This document shows positions 1-8,004 of a DNA stretch of 40,539 bases, piece after piece. The position numbers and the translations under genes are program-made. The notes under the pieces were generated by a model. It saw only the letters and a list, made by a program, of their open reading frames with translations, was not told the DNA's origin and searched no databases. How positions within the stretch are numbered: position 1 is the stretch's first letter; the number at the start of each line of letters is the position of its first letter. Location of the stretch: assembly GCA_016297695.1 (NCBI GenBank), contig JAEDGC010000013.1:1-40539 (forward strand), in the 5' to 3' direction. The DNA is from Bacilli bacterium. GTDB lineage: Bacteria > Bacillota_I > Bacilli_A > RF39 > UBA660.

Positions 1-106
1 AAAGGGTTCGAGTCTTTTTGCTTTTTCAAAACTGTCAAAGTCAGGATTATAACATTAAATATAATTTTAGTAAATAGAATTCATATTGACACAATTTACA
101 TTTACT

Positions 107-820
107 TTATTTTAAACTATACAGTTTTTTTACTTCTTTAATTGAAAGCATTCTATATTCGCCAGATTTTAAGTTGCCAAGATTTAAAAAAGCATATGAT
201 TCTCTTTTTAATTTAATCACTTCATGTTTAAGCTCATGAAATAATTTCTTAACAATATGATTTCTTCCTTCAACAATAGTAATTTCAACTAGTGAAGTAT
301 TTTTTTCTAAATCTTTTTTTCTTACTTTAAATCTTACTGGTTTACATTTTTTACCATCAACCATGACACCTTTTTTTAAAGCATCAATATTTTCTTTAGA
401 AAGTATTCCTTCAATCTTGGCAATATAAGTTTTTTCAATATTATTACTAGGATGAGATAAAATATTTGTTAATTTGCCATCATTTGTTAAAAGAATTAAA
501 CCAGTTGTATCATAATCAAGCCTTCCGATGGGATAAATTCTAGAATCTGTATCAATTAAATCAACAACTGTTTTTCTATTTTTATCATCACTTACGCTAC
601 TAATAATTCCACTTGGTTTATTTAATAAATAGTATTCTTTATTTGTTTCTTTTTTTAATAATATTTTATCAACAATAATATCATCTTCATAAGAAACTTT
701 AGTACCAAGTTCTTTTACAACAATTCCATTTACTGTTACTTTTCCTTGTTTTATTAATTCCTCTGCTTTTCTACGTGAAGTTAGTCCACTACTAGCAATT
801 ACTTTTTGTAATCTTTCCAT
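107..820 (-). CDS. rluB: Pseudouridine synthase, RluB/RsuA family
   Basis: Predicted rRNA pseudouridine synthase acting on large-subunit 23S rRNA. An N-terminal S4 RNA-binding domain covers residues 1-60 (MERLQKVIASSG, SRRKAEELI). The catalytic domain carries the family motif GRLDYDTTG with the nucleophilic aspartate at about D102, followed by GLILLTNDG. I start the gene at 820 rather than at an ATG at 859, because GAGGG lies 7 bases upstream of 820 and residue 1 then matches the family N-terminus. The resulting 237 aa is normal. It lies 39 bases downstream of spmB and is probably co-transcribed with spmA-spmB, a common Firmicute arrangement. RluB versus another RsuA-family member rests on length and context. 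Confidence 0.88.
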   Translation of the reverse strand: MERLQKVIASSGLTSRRKAEELIKQGKVTVNGIVVKELGTKVSYEDDIIVDKILLKKETNKEYYLLNKPSGIISSVSDDKNRKTVVDLIDTDSRIYPIGRLDYDTTGLILLTNDGKLTNILSHPSNNIEKTYIAKIEGILSKENIDALKKGVMVDGKKCKPVRFKVRKKDLEKNTSLVEITIVEGRNHIVKKLFHELKHEVIKLKRESYAFLNLGNLKSGEYRMLSIKEVKKLYSLK

Positions 821-859
821 ACATATTCCCTCTTTGCCTCGTAGTATATCAAAAATCAT

Positions 860-1372
860 TTAAAATAGCAATCCAACAACAATAAAACTTGCAATAATAC
901 CAATTAAATCAGCAAATAAACCGTTAAATAATGCATGTCTAATTTTTGTTATTTTTACACTACTAAAATAAAGTGCTAAAACATATATAGTTGTGTCTGT
1001 ACTTCCTTGTATAGTTGATGCTAAAAGCCCAACAAAAGAATCTGGACCAAATTTAGAAAATATGTCATTCATAATAGATAAAGATGCTGTACCTGATATT
1101 GGTCTTAATAAAGCCATTGGAATAATATCAAGAGGTAAATTAAATTTTGAAAGAATTGGTGTTAAAAAGGAAAATGCTGTTGATAAAAAATTACTATTTA
1201 AAAATATGTTTACAGCAAAAACCATTGCTAGAATAGATGGAAAAATATTAAAACAAGTAATTAAACCTTCTTTAGCTCCATTTAAAAAAGATTCATAAAT
1301 ATCTATTTTTTTTAAAATACCATAAAAAATAATAAATAAAATAAATATTGGAATAATTAATTTAGATGCCAT
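860..1372 (-). CDS. spmB: Spore maturation protein SpmB
   Basis: Small polytopic membrane protein of the nucleoside-recognition (Gate) family. SpmB acts with SpmA in spore core dehydration and cortex maturation in Bacillus. Family signatures visible are RPISGTASLSI near residue 90 and QGSTDTTIYVLALYF near 122. About four hydrophobic segments fill 170 aa, the usual length. GGAG lies 8 bases upstream of the ATG. The start overlaps the end of spmA by 11 bases, indicating translational coupling. Its presence suggests a sporulating host or a recent sporulating ancestor, although the genes also occur in some non-sporulating relatives. Confidence 0.9.
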   Translation of the reverse strand: MASKLIIPIFILFIIFYGILKKIDIYESFLNGAKEGLITCFNIFPSILAMVFAVNIFLNSNFLSTAFSFLTPILSKFNLPLDIIPMALLRPISGTASLSIMNDIFSKFGPDSFVGLLASTIQGSTDTTIYVLALYFSSVKITKIRHALFNGLFADLIGIIASFIVVGLLF

Positions 1373-1946
1373 TGTTTTTTCTCCTTATAAAATAGTCAAG
1401 TAATAATCCAGCAAGTGATGAAAAAAAGGTTGCAATTAATGATGTAATAATAATACTTTCTGGATTTACTGAACCGTGCATAAGTCTTAAAGCAATAGTT
1501 GTTGTTGGCACTATTGTTACCCCAGAGGTATTAAGGATTAAAAACGTTATCATTGGTTCAGTTGCGGTATCTTTTTTGGAATTTAACTTTTGTAGTTCAT
1601 TCATTGCTTTTAATCCAAAGGGTGTTGCAGCACTTCCTAATCCCATAGCATTAGCTGCAATATTAGATGCTATGTATCCTAAAGAAGGATTGTCTTTTGG
1701 AACACTAGGAAATAACTTTGATAATAATGGATATAGCAATTTTGAAATTTTATTTAACATTCCAGAATCTTCAGCAATTTTCATTATCCCTGTCCATAAA
1801 ACAATTATTGGTAGTAAATCCATCATCATTTTAAGACCTGAATTAGCACTTGTTAAAATCGTATCATTTAACGATATAACATTGCCTGTTATTAAACAAA
1901 AACTAAGACCAACTAATATAAGAAAAGCCCATATTAATGCAACCAT
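1362..1946 (-). CDS. spmA: Spore maturation protein SpmA
   Basis: Partner of SpmB, also a Gate-family integral membrane protein. Visible family motifs include the conserved stretch SNIAANAMGLGSAATPFG near residues 93-110 and the NTSGVTIVPTT segment near 138-148. There are about five hydrophobic segments over 194 aa. AAGGAG lies about 8 bases before the ATG. The gene is first in the spmA-spmB-rluB run. A terminator for the upstream gene sits immediately before it (1974-2005), so it probably has its own promoter, although I could not identify a convincing one. Confidence 0.9.
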   Translation of the reverse strand: MVALIWAFLILVGLSFCLITGNVISLNDTILTSANSGLKMMMDLLPIIVLWTGIMKIAEDSGMLNKISKLLYPLLSKLFPSVPKDNPSLGYIASNIAANAMGLGSAATPFGLKAMNELQKLNSKKDTATEPMITFLILNTSGVTIVPTTTIALRLMHGSVNPESIIITSLIATFFSSLAGLLLDYFIRRKNNGI

Positions 1947-1973
1947 GTATTCAACTCCTTATTAAAAGGTATG

Positions 1974-2005
1974 AAAAAAGATAAAATAAATGTCTATTTT
2001 ATCTT
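1974..2005 (-). terminator. Intrinsic terminator of the HEITH-protein gene
   Basis: An 11-bp perfect stem (1978-1988 pairing with 1995-2005) with a 6-base loop is followed on the minus strand by a T run. The hairpin includes the stop codon of the upstream gene at 1994-1996. Confidence 0.8.
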
Positions 2006-2839
2006 CTTTAATTTATTTATTTGTTCTTCAAAAGGTTCATCATCATAAGATTTTAATAATTCTAAAGCTAGTGGTGTCGTATGAATATCTATATCAATAA
2101 AATCATTATATTGCTTAAATAATAATTCATAAAATATCGGAATATCATCACAATATGCAATTGAATCATCCAAGGAAAGTTTTTCCTTATTTTTAATTAA
2201 TGCAAAATGGGTAATTTCATGAATATTTACTAATGTTGATAAAGAATCTTTTATTGTGGGCAACACTATTTTGTTAGAATATATTCCAAATAACTCTAAA
2301 TTTTTGTTAACATTGCCACCTAATTTTTTGGCACTTTTATATACTTCATCAAATTTTTCTTCTGATATTACTCCTTCATCTTCTAAAAATTCTTTTACTC
2401 TAGTTTCATTAAATCCCATAACATAACTTTTATAATTTTCGATATCTTTTTTTGTTAAATCTTTATAACGTTTTCTAGGAATATAGAATTTATAATCTAG
2501 TTCCATATCAAACGCGGTTTGTAAGTTTTCATGTAAATCTTCATAAAATTTAAATCTTTCTTCAAAATTTTTATCTATTTCATCTAAGATATGATAAATA
2601 TCTGATGCATATAATTTTTTTTCATTTTTTAAAATAAAACTTAAAATCTCAAGTTCTTTATAAACATTATTTAAATAACTTTGAATACTATTTTTTAATT
2701 TATTTTCCATTTCAATATTTTTAAACTTATTTTTTATTTTAAAACAATTAACATACATGACAAATAAACTCTCATATATTTCTTTATATGATAAAAAATA
2801 ATACTTTATAATCTCTTTATATATACAAAGTTCCTTCAT
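1994..2839 (-). CDS. Uncharacterised protein with HExxH motif, possible zinc metalloprotease
   Basis: Not confidently recognised. The 281-aa soluble protein is charged and largely helical, without a signal peptide. Residues 207-211 read HEITH, an HExxH zinc-binding motif within the hydrophobic context LVNIHEITHFALI. A glutamate about 27 residues later (E238 in IFYELLFKQY) could be a third ligand, as in gluzincins; M3-type oligopeptidases have a comparable spacing. This is inference from pattern only. I start at 2839 because AGGTGAT ends 3 bases before this ATG. The frame can be extended to a GTG at 2848, but that GTG is part of the SD itself. The gene sits downstream of dacF and has its own terminator at 1974-2005. 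Confidence 0.75.
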   Translation of the reverse strand: MKELCIYKEIIKYYFLSYKEIYESLFVMYVNCFKIKNKFKNIEMENKLKNSIQSYLNNVYKELEILSFILKNEKKLYASDIYHILDEIDKNFEERFKFYEDLHENLQTAFDMELDYKFYIPRKRYKDLTKKDIENYKSYVMGFNETRVKEFLEDEGVISEEKFDEVYKSAKKLGGNVNKNLELFGIYSNKIVLPTIKDSLSTLVNIHEITHFALIKNKEKLSLDDSIAYCDDIPIFYELLFKQYNDFIDIDIHTTPLALELLKSYDDEPFEEQINKLKKIK

Positions 2840-2890
2840 ATTAATCACCTATGAAGAATATTTTAACACTTATAACTAAAGAGTCAATTT

Positions 2891-3973
2891 CTAATTGAAT
2901 AAATTTTTAATTTTACTCCAAAAACTTGTTTTTTTCATACTACTTTTTCGAACAATATAAATGTCTTCTTCATAAATTGTTTGATTATTTAATAAGATTT
3001 GGGCTTTTCCAATTACTTGATCATCTTTGAAATCATCATTTTTTTCTAAAATAATATTTAATCTAAGATTGTTTTTTTCATTTTGGGTAACAAGCATTTG
3101 ATAATCTTTTTTGACATAAAATTTTACACCTTTATAATAACTCTCATTATAAATTTTAAATTTATTCTTATCAATTAATTTTACAAGTTCATATTTTTTA
3201 AAATACTCTTCATAAAGATTTTTATGATCTTCAAAATCATTTGAATCATTTAATGTAACAATTACTAAATTTTTATTATCTTTAGTTGCTGTTGTAACAA
3301 GTGTTCTTTTAGCTAATTTTGTAAACCCTGTTTTTCCACCATTACAAAATTCATAATTAAATAATAATTTATTTTTATTTTTCCATGTATAAGTTTTTTT
3401 ATTTGTTTTAGCAGTATATGATTTAGTACTAACTATATTTGAAAAATCTTTATTTTTTATTGCATAACTCATTAATATAGCCATGTCATAAGCAGTTGAC
3501 ATATTAGCTTTACCATCATTTTCTTCTAAGCCATGAGGATTATAAAATATAGTATTTTTCATATTTAATTCTTTTGCTTTATTATTCATAAGTTCAACTA
3601 AATTTAAATTTTTATCAGAAAAATATGTTTGAATTACTAAGGCTGCATCATTACCACTTCTAAGCATTAATCCATATAATAAATCTTTTAAAGATATTTC
3701 TTCTCCTATTTCTATATATATAGCACTTCCATAGGCTTTTAATACATTCTCATCTACTGTTACTATATCTTTTAAATTAGAATTTTCTATTGTAACTATA
3801 CATGTCATAATTTTGGTAATACTAGCAATTAAACGTTGATCATTAATATTTTTTCCCCATAATACTCTATTAGAATCTGCATCCATTACTATAGCACTAG
3901 ATGCACTTATTGCATTTATTTTAATTGGAACAAATAAAAACAATACTGTTAATACAGTTAGTATTTTTTTCAT
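2891..3973 (-). CDS. dacF: D-alanyl-D-alanine carboxypeptidase, DacF/PBP5 type
   Basis: Low-molecular-mass penicillin-binding protein (S11 family) that trims the terminal D-Ala from peptidoglycan stem peptides outside the membrane. A signal peptide spans residues 1-21 (hydrophobic core then INA). The active-site motifs are in order: SITK at 51-54 (Ser51 nucleophile), SGN at 106-108, and KTG at 214-216. A C-terminal beta domain follows from about 265, ending in a short amphipathic tail (SFWSKIKNLFN) that may attach to the membrane. Length of 360 aa is normal. The SD is AGGTGATG, 3-4 bases before ATG. DacF versus DacA cannot be decided from sequence alone; nearby spmAB makes the sporulation-associated DacF plausible. 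Confidence 0.88.
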   Translation of the reverse strand: MKKILTVLTVLFLFVPIKINAISASSAIVMDADSNRVLWGKNINDQRLIASITKIMTCIVTIENSNLKDIVTVDENVLKAYGSAIYIEIGEEISLKDLLYGLMLRSGNDAALVIQTYFSDKNLNLVELMNNKAKELNMKNTIFYNPHGLEENDGKANMSTAYDMAILMSYAIKNKDFSNIVSTKSYTAKTNKKTYTWKNKNKLLFNYEFCNGGKTGFTKLAKRTLVTTATKDNKNLVIVTLNDSNDFEDHKNLYEEYFKKYELVKLIDKNKFKIYNESYYKGVKFYVKKDYQMLVTQNEKNNLRLNIILEKNDDFKDDQVIGKAQILLNNQTIYEEDIYIVRKSSMKKTSFWSKIKNLFN

Positions 3974-3996
3974 ATCATCACCTATAAAATGATATG

Positions 3997-4022
3997 AAAA
4001 AAAGGACTTTTTTAGTCCTTTT
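3997..4022 (-). terminator. Intrinsic terminator of the TPR gene
   Basis: A 9-bp stem (4000-4008 with 4014-4022, core AGGACT/AGTCCT) and a 5-base loop are followed on the minus strand by seven T. It sits 6 bases downstream of the TPR gene stop and just upstream of dacF. Confidence 0.8.
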
Positions 4023-4027
4023 CCTTT

Positions 4028-5335
4028 TTATTTAATGTCAGCTTTTTTTTGTAAAGATAATTTTAAAGAATCTATTTTTTTATCTTTTTTATCATATATA
4101 CAATGCATTTGAAAGTCAGATAAAAATATTTTATTTAGTTCATCAACTTTTTTAGCACAATATGTTGCTTTTTTATAATCTTTATTTATTTTATAAATAT
4201 GTGCTAAATATAAATAAGCTTTTGTTATTTTATCCGAACCAACTTTAATATATCTTTTTAAATATTCTTCAGCCTCATTATATTTTCCTAATTTAAATAA
4301 TATTTTACCTATATAATATAAAAATATATTTTGGTTTGTTAAATATTCTCCCTGTTTATAAGTATAATATGCTTTTTCTAAATCTTTATTTACATAATAA
4401 TCATGCCCAATATTTATTGAATCATTAAAATTTTCTTTTTCAATTTCTGATAAATTATTATAATCTGTTTGATTTTTTATAGCATTTTGTAAAATATTTA
4501 TCTTAATTTTATTTTTATTATTAATAATAAATCTAACCAGAATATTTTGAGATTCTTCAATATAATTATTTTTAATTAATGTGTAAATAGCATTATAAAC
4601 AATTTTATTATCAAGATTAATTTTTGGTATCATATTTATTAAATCTACACATTCATCATATTCATGATTGGTAATAGCATTATTTAGTTGGATATAAATT
4701 TTTTGTGAATTTTGTTCTCTTTGTAACATTGAATGTTCATTTACTTTTTTTAATAAATGTTTGAAAGTCAAAAATTCTAACTTTATATCTTTTCCTCGAC
4801 ATATTCTTTCACATTCATCAGCTAACAAAAGACATTTTTGATATTGTTTTAAATTATATGCATCAACTAAATCTTTATACTTTAATTTTAAATCTTCATC
4901 TATTAATTTAAACATCAGATAGTTTTCTGTGCAATTAATTTTATATTCAAAATTATCATTTAAAATAGTTTTAAAAGCACTAATTATAATTTCTGAACCA
5001 TTATTCAAATTTTCATTATTTTTAATTTTTAAATATGCTAAAAAATAATTATAAGCTGTTTCATAATCATTTAACATTAAATAACATTTATACATTCCAT
5101 AATATGCTGATGAAATATATTGCTCGCTTTTTACTAATTTACTAAATTGAATAAATGATTTTTGATATTTACCTCTTTCAAATAAAAATCTAGCTGCTAT
5201 CAATAATTCTTTTTCATTTAATAATCCTTTTTCTAAAAATTCATCTAATCTTTTTTCTAATTTACTTAAGTACATTTCATCTGTATATATATAAGTATGC
5301 TTTTTTACTAATTTTATTATATTACTTTTATCCAT
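4028..5335 (-). CDS. Tetratricopeptide-repeat protein
   Basis: A 435-aa soluble, helical protein without signal peptide. TPR-like units are visible in at least two places: around residues 45-110 (ARFLFERGKYQKSFIQF, YKCYLMLNDYETAYNYF) and 310-405 (YYTYKQGEYL, KILFKLGKYNEAEEYL, HIYKINKDYKKATYCA). The glycine/alanine pattern and Y/E/A residues at TPR positions support this. Such repeats bind other proteins; no enzymatic domain is apparent, so a specific role cannot be given. AGAGGT lies about 5 bases before ATG. The gene appears to be a single-gene transcript between the terminators at 3997-4022 and 5391-5415. Confidence 0.8.
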   Translation of the reverse strand: MDKSNIIKLVKKHTYIYTDEMYLSKLEKRLDEFLEKGLLNEKELLIAARFLFERGKYQKSFIQFSKLVKSEQYISSAYYGMYKCYLMLNDYETAYNYFLAYLKIKNNENLNNGSEIIISAFKTILNDNFEYKINCTENYLMFKLIDEDLKLKYKDLVDAYNLKQYQKCLLLADECERICRGKDIKLEFLTFKHLLKKVNEHSMLQREQNSQKIYIQLNNAITNHEYDECVDLINMIPKINLDNKIVYNAIYTLIKNNYIEESQNILVRFIINNKNKIKINILQNAIKNQTDYNNLSEIEKENFNDSINIGHDYYVNKDLEKAYYTYKQGEYLTNQNIFLYYIGKILFKLGKYNEAEEYLKRYIKVGSDKITKAYLYLAHIYKINKDYKKATYCAKKVDELNKIFLSDFQMHCIYDKKDKKIDSLKLSLQKKADIK

Positions 5336-5390
5336 AAAATACCTCTTATGAAATATTATTCTATCATTTATTAATTATTTATTCAATTAT

Positions 5391-5415
5391 AAAAAAAAGA
5401 ACTTTAGTTCCTTTT
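5391..5415 (-). terminator. Intrinsic terminator of the lipoprotein gene
   Basis: On the minus strand a 7-bp stem (AAGGAAC with GTTCTTT, one G-U pair) and a 4-base loop are followed by a run of T. The hairpin base overlaps the stop codon at 5414-5416. Confidence 0.7.
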
Positions 5416-5965
5416 AATCATTTGAATAATCATATATTCCATGAATCTTTTCTACATCAGTATCAGATAAATCTTCAATTTGCCATTTATTATTTTCTTT
5501 TTTTACCTTAAACTCAATTGAGTATGTAACTGTTTTATCATATTTTTTCATTGTATCTAATTTATAATCAATATAAGCTGTTTCATCATATGTTCCATCT
5601 TTATAGAATTTATCACGATTATCTTTTAAATAATCAGCAACTTCTTGTTGAACTTTATAATAATCATATACAGTTATTTTAGCTGTCACTGTAGCGTTAT
5701 CACCATCATAAACTTCATCAGTTATTTCATATTTCATATCCTTATATTGTCTTTTTAAAACTTCTTTATATGTTTCTTTTTCTGAATCTGTTAAATCTTC
5801 TTTTGCTACTAATTCATCAAGTTGGGTAGTTACATTTTCATCTAAATTTTTATAATTATCTAGATAATTTTTAACTGCATCTTTTGCTTTGTTCATACTA
5901 CAAGCACACCCTACTATTAAAAATAAAGATAAAACTGTTACAATAATTTTTTGCATTTTTTTCAT
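5414..5965 (-). CDS. Small lipoprotein of unknown function
   Basis: A 183-aa exported protein with a type II signal peptide. MKKMQKI is followed by a hydrophobic core and the lipobox LIVGC, so Cys20 would be lipidated and the protein anchored on the outer face of the membrane. The mature part is charged and Lys/Asp/Tyr rich. Its alternating pattern in the second half (YEITDEVYDGDNATVTAKITVYDY, then VTYSIEFKVKKENNKWQIEDL) resembles the NTF2-like/DUF4878-type fold found in many Firmicute lipoproteins, in which a strand pair precedes NKWQI. That resemblance is inference. AAAGGAGA lies 8 bases before ATG. Confidence 0.85.
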   Translation of the reverse strand: MKKMQKIIVTVLSLFLIVGCACSMNKAKDAVKNYLDNYKNLDENVTTQLDELVAKEDLTDSEKETYKEVLKRQYKDMKYEITDEVYDGDNATVTAKITVYDYYKVQQEVADYLKDNRDKFYKDGTYDETAYIDYKLDTMKKYDKTVTYSIEFKVKKENNKWQIEDLSDTDVEKIHGIYDYSND

Positions 5966-6009
5966 AATATATATCTCCTTTGTTACTATTATGTTTAATA
6001 ATTTATTTT

Positions 6010-6648
6010 TTATACACTATATTTATAAGACATCTTTATTATATTATATATTTCATAATGTATACTTTTAAATTCTTTTTTGATATCTTTTAACATATTT
6101 TTTACAATTATATCCAGATTAATCTCATTTTCATTAAACCATTCATAGTACAAATATTTTAATTTATTTACATCTTTATTTTTATATAATTCTAATATTT
6201 CTTTTATAATTGTATTTTTAATCTTTGTTTCTTGACGAAATTCATGAGTACATTCTATTTCATTTAACTTTTCTATTTCAATATCTTTATATTTTAGTGA
6301 ATATGCTATTTCACAAATGTTATTTTCATCTTCTAATAACAGACTACTTCTTGAGATACTTTCTCTATTTTTATTAAACTCTATTGCTATACAATTTTTG
6401 GTATCACAAAATATACAAGCATTATCTATCTTAATATTATCTTTACAAATAGTTCTTCCTGAAATATAGTTAAAAATTTCTTCGCTAATTTTAAAATTAT
6501 TTAAACATATTTCTTTAAATAAAGATGTTTTTACTTTAATTAAAGGTATTTTTTTTATTAAGTCTAATTTATCATTTTTACTCCATTCATAAAATTTGAA
6601 TAAATCACTGTCGTTAAAATTTAGTTTTATTTCGTAATAAAAATTCAT
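6010..6648 (-). CDS. UPF0736/DUF3603-like protein (YjbA-like)
   Basis: A 212-aa soluble protein of unknown function. It resembles, from memory, Bacillus YjbA (UPF0736). Matching landmarks in order are FYEWSKNDKLDLIKKIPLIKV near residues 19-39, a central strand region around NACIFCDTKNCIAIEF near 76-91 followed by SRSSLLL, and KDVNKLKYLYYEWFNE near 158-173. The CIFCDTKNC cysteines are not part of the family as I recall it and could be chance in this lineage. The start at 6648 has AAAGGA about 10 bases upstream and lies inside the end of the preceding small membrane-protein gene (35-base overlap), implying coupled translation. No clear terminator follows. Confidence 0.7.
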   Translation of the reverse strand: MNFYYEIKLNFNDSDLFKFYEWSKNDKLDLIKKIPLIKVKTSLFKEICLNNFKISEEIFNYISGRTICKDNIKIDNACIFCDTKNCIAIEFNKNRESISRSSLLLEDENNICEIAYSLKYKDIEIEKLNEIECTHEFRQETKIKNTIIKEILELYKNKDVNKLKYLYYEWFNENEINLDIIVKNMLKDIKKEFKSIHYEIYNIIKMSYKYSV

Positions 6649-6844
6649 TTTTTATTTTCCTTTCTAATGAAATTAATATAAACAATACCCCAACATAAAA
6701 CAACAAACATTCTAACCTTGTATTAATAAATTTAACATATTCAAAAAAACTATACCCTATTGTTAATAAATTTAAATAAATTATTGAAAAAAATATTGAA
6801 ATACTACAAAAAAATATACCTATTAATAGTAATATTAATTTCAT
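6614..6844 (-). CDS. Small two-helix membrane protein
   Basis: A 76-aa protein with two hydrophobic segments (about residues 3-30 and 45-60), a short loop with EYVKFINTRLE, and a basic C-terminal tail (LERKIKNEFLLRNKTKF). There are no recognisable domains. Reality is supported by the SD AGGTGAT upstream of ATG 6844 and by the 35-base overlap with the YjbA-like gene, as expected of a coupled pair. It is divergent from uppP. Confidence 0.65.
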   Translation of the reverse strand: MKLILLLIGIFFCSISIFFSIIYLNLLTIGYSFFEYVKFINTRLECLLFYVGVLFILISLERKIKNEFLLRNKTKF

Positions 6845-6894
6845 AAAATTATATCACCTATTAATATTTTATTTCTTATTTTAAAAATTTAGTA

Positions 6895-6900
6895 TATAAT
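6895..6900 (+). promoter_or_regulatory. Probable -10 element for uppP
   Basis: TATAAT lies 9 bases upstream of the uppP SD (AGGTGAT, 6909-6915). No good -35 is present at the right distance. If used, the transcript would begin almost at the SD, giving a leader of about 12 bases. Similar spacing occurs at 15061 and 38073. Confidence 0.35.
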
Positions 6901-6918
6901 TAAATGTAAGGTGATATC

Positions 6919-7731
6919 ATGAATTATTTAATTTATATTTTTTTAGGAATTTTACAAGGACTAACAGAACCTTTACCTATTTCATCAAGTGGTCATCTTT
7001 ATTTAATAAAACAATTATTTAACACTAATCTATTAAATGATTTAAACTTTGAAATAGTAGTTAATTTTGGTTCATTCATTGCTATTTTTGCTATCTTTTA
7101 TAAAGATATTATTAAATTAATTAAAGGCTTTTTTAACTATTTATTTAATAAAAAAGATAGAAAAAAATATCATAATGAATTTAAATATTGTATGTTAGTA
7201 GTTATTAGTACTATACCAGTTGGTATTGCTGGAATATTTTTAAAAGATTTAATAGAAAATACTTTGACAAGAACATGGATATTAGGAATATGTTTTTTAA
7301 TTACTGCTTTAGCATTATTTATTGTAAAAAACATTAAAGGCAATAAAGATGATAATGATATAACTTATAAAGATGCCATAATTATTGGTTTATTACAAGT
7401 TATTGCACTAACTCCTGGAATAAGTCGTAGTGGAACTGTTTTAGTTGCATGTTTACTTTGTAATTTGAAAAGAGATGCAGCTTTAAAATATACTTTTATA
7501 TTATATTTTCCAGTTAGTATTGCATCTATGTTACTAGGTGTTAAAGATTTAATAAGTACTCCAAATGTTGGTGATTTATTAATACCATATACATTAGGAA
7601 TGATAGCGGCGATGATTGTTACATATTTTTCATATCAATGGTTATCAGATTGGGTAAAAAAAGGTAAATTATGGAAATTTTCAATATATTGTATTCTCCT
7701 TGGATTATTTGTTTTATTCTATTTTAGATAA
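6919..7731 (+). CDS. uppP: Undecaprenyl-diphosphatase UppP (BacA)
   Basis: Integral membrane phosphatase that recycles undecaprenyl pyrophosphate to the monophosphate lipid carrier for peptidoglycan and surface polysaccharide synthesis. Catalytic motifs are present: LTEPLPISSSGH near residues 15-26 (Glu17, the Ser cluster and His26) and PGISRSG at 166-172 (Arg170). About seven to eight hydrophobic segments over 270 aa match the family. A proline follows the Glu17, where phenylalanine is common (TEFLP). The SD AGGTGATATC precedes the ATG directly. It is one of only two plus-strand genes in the window and ends at its own terminator. The locus to the right would depend on this lipid carrier. Confidence 0.94.
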   Translation: MNYLIYIFLGILQGLTEPLPISSSGHLYLIKQLFNTNLLNDLNFEIVVNFGSFIAIFAIFYKDIIKLIKGFFNYLFNKKDRKKYHNEFKYCMLVVISTIPVGIAGIFLKDLIENTLTRTWILGICFLITALALFIVKNIKGNKDDNDITYKDAIIIGLLQVIALTPGISRSGTVLVACLLCNLKRDAALKYTFILYFPVSIASMLLGVKDLISTPNVGDLLIPYTLGMIAAMIVTYFSYQWLSDWVKKGKLWKFSIYCILLGLFVLFYFR

Positions 7732-7759
7732 AAATATAACATTTTAGTTATATTTTTTT
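7732..7759 (+). terminator. Intrinsic terminator of uppP
   Basis: A 9-bp stem (7732-7740 with 7747-7755) and 6-base loop run into seven T on the plus strand, immediately after the uppP stop. Confidence 0.75.
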
Positions 7760-7763
7760 ATAC

Positions 7764-7790
7764 AAAAAAATGGCAATTAAATGCCATTTT
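7764..7790 (-). terminator. Intrinsic terminator of the rpsO-pnp-DUF1653 run
   Basis: AAAATGGCA (7767-7775) pairs perfectly with TGCCATTTT (7782-7790) around a 6-base loop, and the minus strand continues into seven T. The stem includes the last codons and stop of the DUF1653 gene. Confidence 0.85.
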
Positions 7791-8004
7791 CTATTTTTTC
7801 AAAACGATATTCCTGTTTTATATCAGGATATTTTTCTTTATCTACTTTTGATAAAAACATATTTAATGGGCGAATCCATATTTCGCCATTATGTTTATAA
7901 ACAACCACATCTTCTAAACTTTCACTATTTTTTCCAAGAGCTATGATTTCAACAATCATACCTTTAAAATGTTTATATTTTTCTCCTGCTTGTGGTTTAT
8001 TCAT
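7777..8004 (-). CDS. DUF1653 family protein
   Basis: A 75-aa cytoplasmic protein matching DUF1653. Family landmarks are GEKYKHFKGMIVEIIALGKN near the N-terminus, a central VVVYKHNGEIWIRPLNMFL, and a C-terminal RFEKI. Function is unknown. The family is often described as a small beta-rich domain. Its ATG overlaps the last codon of pnp (ATGAATAA, 8-base overlap), so it is probably translated by coupling from the pnp message. The terminator hairpin overlaps its last codons. Confidence 0.85.
   Translation of the reverse strand: MNKPQAGEKYKHFKGMIVEIIALGKNSESLEDVVVYKHNGEIWIRPLNMFLSKVDKEKYPDIKQEYRFEKIENGI

Noticed and set aside
1..106. GGGTTCGAGTC near the left edge, like a tRNA T-arm; also short open stretches
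   Set aside because: The flanking stem would need several G-U pairs and the rest of the tRNA is outside the window; no start codon supports a short gene. Left unassigned.
86..114. TTGACA with a weak -10 on the plus strand
   Set aside because: It lies across the end of rluB, the -10 is poor, and no plus-strand gene follows.
993..1965. Plus-strand open frames over spmB and spmA
   Set aside because: They are antisense to well-recognised genes and lack SD sequences.
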